NCBI GenBank assembly: GCA_026394375.1
Contig: JAPKYJ010000028.1
Span: 1-34,785, forward strand
Length of the DNA stretch: 34,785 bases
DNA from: Methanomassiliicoccales archaeon
GTDB taxonomy: Archaea; Thermoplasmatota; Thermoplasmata; Methanomassiliicoccales; UBA472
Direction of reading: 5' to 3'
Below the pieces are notes generated by a model that was given only the letters and a program-made list of their open reading frames with translations, was not told the origin of the DNA and ran no database searches. Position numbers and translations under genes: made by a program. Position 1 is the first letter of the stretch. Every line of letters begins with the position of its first letter. Below are positions 32,101 to 34,785 of the stretch, piece by piece.

Positions 32101-34081
32101 GAAGGAGGTGGAGGTCAAGGTCGACCGCATCGAGCCGACGACGCTGATGACGATCTATGGAACGAAAGGCCTCGGGGATTGGTGCGTTTCGGTGGTGGTG
32201 GTCAACCTGACCGCTTCCGATACGCCTAGCGGCATCGCGTCTATCAATTGCAGGGTGGACGGCGGTCCTTGGCAGCTATACTCGTCGAATATCACGATCG
32301 GCGAGGAAGGGCAGCATACCGTCGAATGGAACGCCGTCGACGTCGCTGGCAACGCCGAGGACGTCGACAGCCTGTCGCTGCGCATCGACCTGGTGGCGCC
32401 GCAGAGCACCGCGACCGCCACCGGCGACGGCCAGGGAGGATGGTTCAACCGGACCGTGAATGTGACGTTGCAGTCGACTGATACGCAGAGCGGCGTGAAC
32501 TTCACCCTGTACCGTATCGATAACGGCTCCTGGCTCACGTACTCTCTGCCGTTCGATGTTAGCGGGGACGGAGGGCACGAGGTGGAGTTCTACGCCGTCG
32601 ACATGGCAGGCAACTCGGCCTCTCATCTCAATTTGACATTCCGGATCGATGCCACGCCTCCCATCTTGAGCCTAGAATTGCTCGGTTCCACAGGAGAACA
32701 GGGTTGGATGATATCCTCGGCATCGTTCACCATGGACGCCAGCGATCTTGTAAGTGGCCTGGCGCATTCCTTCGCGAGCATCGACAACGGCACGTGGTTC
32801 GAGTATTCTGAAGGGTTGACCGTCTCTTCCGACGGTCCGCACTCCATCCGCTGCTACGCCGTGGACGTGGCCGGGAACCCATCATCCGTCGAGGAAATGG
32901 ACTTCAAGCTCGACCTCACTTCGCCTGAGACCTCCTTCTCGCTGGAGGGTGTCGAGGGCAACAATTCCTGGTACGTCTCGGAGGTCAACGTCACCCTCGT
33001 GCCTTCGGATTCGATGAGCGGCGTGCTGCGCTGTCAGTACTCACTTGATAATGGCATCTGGTCGGACGTCTCAGGCACGATCCTATTACAGAACGAGGGC
33101 TCGCACACGCTTCGATTCCGGTCCGATGACCGGGCGGGCAATCAAGAGAGCGTTCAGAGCCTGAGCATCAAGATCGACACTCAGACACCAACGTCGAGCG
33201 CTCTTGCCTCGGGGTCGGAAGGGCTGGCAGGTTGGTATGTGAGCGCGGTGGTATTGCAGCTACAAAGCGCCGACATTTCCAGTGGCCTGTTGAACACAAC
33301 ATATAGTCTGGATGATGGACCTCTCGCCAACTACTCCCAACCCCTGACGGTCTCATCGCCAGGCGAACACACGATGAACTACTACGCCCAGGACCAGGCG
33401 GGGAACCTGGAGACGACGAGGTCCATATTGTTCCGCATAGACACCGGGAAGCCTCAGAGCTCGAACACCCTGACCGGGCCGATGGGCAGCGAGCAATGGT
33501 ATCTGGGAGAGGTGTCGATCAACCTTTCAGCTTCCGACTCAGTAAGCGGGATCCTCCAACTGGACTATCGAGTGGATGGAGGGGAGTGGCTCACCTTCCT
33601 TAGTGTGGTAGGAGTGGCGTCCGAAGGAGATCACGAGCTCGAGTATCGAGCCATGGACCAGGCGGGGAACGTGGAGACGACCAACGCCCTCTCCTTCCAC
33701 ATCGACAGCTCGGCCCCCAGCCTGGAGCTATCGGTCGACAATGCCAAGCACTCCACTTCAGGTTCCTTGCGAGTGGCTTGGACGAGCGCCGACCAGGTCT
33801 CTTCGCTCTTCCAGGTGAAGGTGAGCGTTGATGGCAAGGAGTATGCGGTCGTCGCTCCCGACGAAAAGGATCTGGAGATCAAGAACCTGGGAGACGGAAA
33901 GCACACGGTTTCCTTGCGCTCAACGGACGTCGCCGGCAACTCCGCCATCGCCAGCTACGAGATCACGGTGGATACCAACCCCCTGAGCCCCGACGGACCT
34001 CTGGGGCCGTGGCTCCTGGTGACCTTGGGCGCTTTGGCAGTGGCGGCGATCGGTTTGGTCATCTGGCGCAGAAGGAAGTAG
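29147..34081 (+). CDS. Giant surface protein: papain-like protease, PPC domain, eight Ig-like repeats, C-terminal membrane anchor
   Basis: About 1,644 residues. A signal peptide (KKLVAFGTLLLFVVPLIAGLANAQ) precedes a C1A papain-like domain (about 115-330) with Gln and nucleophile in NQGGQGSCSAW (C140), histidine in TNHAQTIVGY (H292) and asparagine in VVNSWGT (N316). A PPC domain follows (about 616-715, DDWFKVHVVPGQ). Then come eight Ig-like repeats of 86-89 residues ending VDVAGN-like (about 907-1608), and a membrane helix with RRRK tail (about 1620-1644). It probably acts at the cell surface on proteins or peptides. Start: GGAGGA lies six bases before CTG at 29147, which gives a perfect signal peptide. 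The conventional alternative is TTG at 29063, adding 28 residues upstream of the probable transcription start. Repeats may extend or display the protease. Confidence 0.9.
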   Translation: MKKLVAFGTLLLFVVPLIAGLANAQGIDGASVESGSSLGIAPGVSFSTASGARFHYATASDIELMKEMIGVREPGRDYNVIQGGFGTGLAPPTQEAWDRMVGSSLILESLPQGPTAPASYDLSTQPYFPAVGNQGGQGSCSAWAATYYSYGYTEAKDQGWTDAKTGNTAHLVSPAWTYNRVNGGVDHGSWMDENMDIIVDWGVPSMQAMPYNDHDLLNWGSPAAFREAPLHRASSTVSISYSGDLTINQIKDLVSSDKPVTFAFNVWNAFDTGLTDNNIVSAAEYLGGDTNHAQTIVGYNDSISEDGDVGAFRVVNSWGTSDGYTDHGYYWFTYKALKEIGGAAGLCYIEDRVDYNPRLLAVWHFNAQPSRNNGFTLGIGSPTTPADQRSPLFSSDSNSAHRQPAFMCLDITDFNSTYNLGTTSFFLKYLATSASGVISSFRVEMYEPSYVSGAATQVSPQSSDVPRTTPDTVTVSFPYHAQIGYDEGLDTSGHTYTSTSLSKWVGVDHRSIYDGDALQSGDTANSDESSISTTVTGPGAVGFYWRVSSEASKDYLNVYLDGIKKASISGSVDWRQQVVALTAGAHTIRWSYAKDSANSVGEDAGYVDRLRMLPPDDGYEENDVYSTAKILSPGTYLGLVCYDDDWFKVHVVPGQVVYANISFVAADGNLDLFLYDTDGTTLLDSSQGTSEFETVSSSVLVEGDYYVLIHGVNADTNTYSLSVQTTLDNIDLGEVSSLSLFSGSGSFSGLGASDKDMTVNAGTHLTGTVVLRYKNYWPSASNIPLIGTTSWGSHASNYWTISADLPDGSSQLTVSIDVTVPATAGNFYLIFAFRNESSGAHIASATSSSGSPVWDDGNDIASFSSTQVTDAQADGRAEVSWLFGSSGRSLFVPSEAIKIVSKVPDNTPPVTEVQLAGTAGNGGWFKSSVTVTLTASDVGNGVQYTKYQIDSGGWQTYSVPFAISSEGTSTVYYYSVDYDSNTETTKEVEVKVDRIEPTTLMTIYGTKGLGDWCVSVVVVNLTASDTPSGIASINCRVDGGPWQLYSSNITIGEEGQHTVEWNAVDVAGNAEDVDSLSLRIDLVAPQSTATATGDGQGGWFNRTVNVTLQSTDTQSGVNFTLYRIDNGSWLTYSLPFDVSGDGGHEVEFYAVDMAGNSASHLNLTFRIDATPPILSLELLGSTGEQGWMISSASFTMDASDLVSGLAHSFASIDNGTWFEYSEGLTVSSDGPHSIRCYAVDVAGNPSSVEEMDFKLDLTSPETSFSLEGVEGNNSWYVSEVNVTLVPSDSMSGVLRCQYSLDNGIWSDVSGTILLQNEGSHTLRFRSDDRAGNQESVQSLSIKIDTQTPTSSALASGSEGLAGWYVSAVVLQLQSADISSGLLNTTYSLDDGPLANYSQPLTVSSPGEHTMNYYAQDQAGNLETTRSILFRIDTGKPQSSNTLTGPMGSEQWYLGEVSINLSASDSVSGILQLDYRVDGGEWLTFLSVVGVASEGDHELEYRAMDQAGNVETTNALSFHIDSSAPSLELSVDNAKHSTSGSLRVAWTSADQVSSLFQVKVSVDGKEYAVVAPDEKDLEIKNLGDGKHTVSLRSTDVAGNSAIASYEITVDTNPLSPDGPLGPWLLVTLGALAVAAIGLVIWRRRK
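31865..33976 (+). repeat. Eight tandem Ig-like protein repeats within the surface protein
   Basis: Repeat units begin at about 31865, 32132, 32396, 32654, 32921, 33185, 33449 and 33713, spaced 258-267 bases. Each starts near a Pro (TPPVTEV, APQSTAT, TPPILSL) and has a Trp-containing G-WF/WY segment. ASD-SG follows, then an IDNG-W strand and a closing AVD-AGN motif with a final Asp. The eighth copy is the most diverged and lacks the G-W segment. DNA identity between copies is low, so they are old duplications. Confidence 0.9.
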
Positions 34082-34150
34082 AGAAGAGCACCTCTCATCA
34101 GATCGGGAAATATGCTGCAGCTGAAGAAAGGAAAGAAGGATGAAAGATAA

Positions 34151-34164
34151 CGGGGTTAGCCCCG
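34151..34164. terminator. Hairpin between convergent protease and superoxide dismutase genes
   Basis: CGGGG-TTAG-CCCCG forms a perfect 5-bp GC stem. It lies about 70 bases after the protease stop and 31 bases after the sod stop on the other strand, so it may act in both directions. No long T tract follows. Confidence 0.4.
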
Positions 34165-34194
34165 AACCGGCCGCTCTCTTGCTACGGCCCAAGC

Positions 34195-34785
34195 TCAGAT
34201 GGGAAGGCGCTTCTCCACCACTTCCCAGTTGACCAGGCTCCACCAGTTCTCCACGAACTTGCCGCGGTCGTTCTTGTAATCTAAGTAGTAGGCATGCTCC
34301 CAGACATCGAGCACCAGGAGGATGCTCATCATCGGATTGACGTTCGCGTTGTGCTTCTCGATCTGGAACAATATCGGACGGTTGGTGTGCTTGCAGAAGC
34401 CCAGCGCCGCCCAGCCGGAGCCTTCCGTGCTGTTGGCGGCCATGGAGAACTCCTTCTTGAAGCGATCGAAGGAGCCGAACTCCTTCTCGATGATGTCCCC
34501 GGTCTTGCCACCGGGCCTGCCGCCCCCTTGGCCGGTCGGAGCCATGTTCTGCCAGAATCGCTCGTGCAGCAGATTCCCTCCGAAGTGGAAGGAGAACTCC
34601 TTCAAGGTGGCCTTCATATCCAAATCAACGTTCTCTTTCCTTGCCTTGTCCAGCTTCTGCAGGATGGCGTTCGCACCGTTCACGTAGGCCGCGTGATGCT
34701 TGTCGTGGTGCAGTCGGAGCAGCTCCTCGGAGATCACCGGCGCCAGGGCCTTGTAGTCGTAGGGCAGTGGCGCCAGGACGTAGAA
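34195..34785 (-). CDS. sod: Fe/Mn-family superoxide dismutase (5' end outside window)
   Basis: The enzyme converts superoxide to oxygen and hydrogen peroxide in the cytoplasm. The visible 196 residues run from [20 protein letters not shown] to the stop. Metal ligands appear in [11 protein letters not shown] (first His), [13 protein letters not shown] (second His) and [17 protein letters not shown] (Asp and third His). [11 protein letters not shown] lies between. Only a few N-terminal residues are missing because the gene crosses the right window edge; an internal GTG at 34737 should not be taken as the start since the conserved [10 protein letters not shown] lies upstream. Fe versus Mn preference cannot be fixed from these residues. 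It converges with the surface protease gene. Confidence 0.95.
   Translation of the reverse strand, partial: FYVLAPLPYDYKALAPVISEELLRLHHDKHHAAYVNGANAILQKLDKARKENVDLDMKATLKEFSFHFGGNLLHERFWQNMAPTGQGGGRPGGKTGDIIEKEFGSFDRFKKEFSMAANSTEGSGWAALGFCKHTNRPILFQIEKHNANVNPMMSILLVLDVWEHAYYLDYKNDRGKFVENWWSLVNWEVVEKRLPI

Noticed and set aside
31865-33976. CRISPR or DNA satellite interpretation of the 264-base periodicity
   Set aside because: The period is at the protein level, units have low nucleotide identity and lie in one open frame; there are no short direct repeats with spacers.
1-34785. tRNA, rRNA, insertion sequence, integrase or toxin-antitoxin genes
   Set aside because: No T-loop/anticodon arrangement outside coding DNA, no transposase or integrase motifs and no paired terminal repeats were seen.

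Overview
The window is a GC-rich stretch of chromosome from a euryarchaeon, most likely a Thermoplasmata/Methanomassiliicoccales-like methanogen or close relative. The domain call is firm. It rests on the archaeal shikimate route (aldolase-type ADH synthase, type II dehydroquinate synthase, GHMP-family shikimate kinase), a pelota gene, TATA-type promoters with short leaders, and the methanogen-type homocysteine genes (DUF39/HcyBio, NIL-ferredoxin, UPF0280). The order-level call is an inference. I found no rRNA, tRNA, CRISPR array, insertion sequence or prophage.

Layout. (1) 1-4442, minus strand: histidine operon hisG-hisC-hisH-hisA-hisB-hisF, mostly with start/stop overlaps; hisF runs off the left edge. 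(2) 4443-4981: a 0.5-kb gap with an 11-G tract and a short coding-like remnant, then a plus-strand aquaporin (4982-5704). (3) 5834-17316, minus strand: a long run that starts with the full archaeal shikimate/chorismate pathway and TyrA. It continues into aspartate-semialdehyde dehydrogenase (asd), then DUF39 and NIL-ferredoxin, an 88-aa membrane protein and UPF0280. Aspartate semialdehyde (ASA) is the shared metabolite: asd makes it, ADH synthase uses it to start aromatic synthesis, and DUF39 uses it to make homocysteine. (4) 17511-18892, plus strand: an ACT-domain HTH regulator of amino-acid metabolism and an EamA-type transporter, divergent from the aro operon. (5) 18880-23180, minus strand: carA-carB. 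(6) 23363-24403, plus strand: pelota.

(7) 24686-28854, plus strand: a four-gene cassette made of a NifV/AksA-type condensing enzyme, large and small aconitase-family subunits, and an isocitrate-dehydrogenase-like enzyme. It could be the citrate-to-2-oxoglutarate branch built on a Re-citrate synthase, or a homocitrate/coenzyme B chain-elongation set. The dehydrogenase keeps the Ser-x-Asn isocitrate-recognition motif, which favours the first. (8) 29147-34081, plus strand: a surface protein of about 1,640 residues with a signal peptide, papain-like protease domain, PPC domain, eight tandem Ig-like repeats of about 88 residues and a C-terminal membrane anchor. (9) 34195 to the right edge, minus strand: the Fe/Mn superoxide dismutase, cut at its N-terminus.

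Most of the window is biosynthetic housekeeping with tight operon spacing. The parts most worth a second look are the ASA-centred supercluster with its unknown 88-aa protein, the substrate of the four-gene cassette, the giant protease with its apparent CTG start and structured upstream region, and the G-tract remnant next to hisG.
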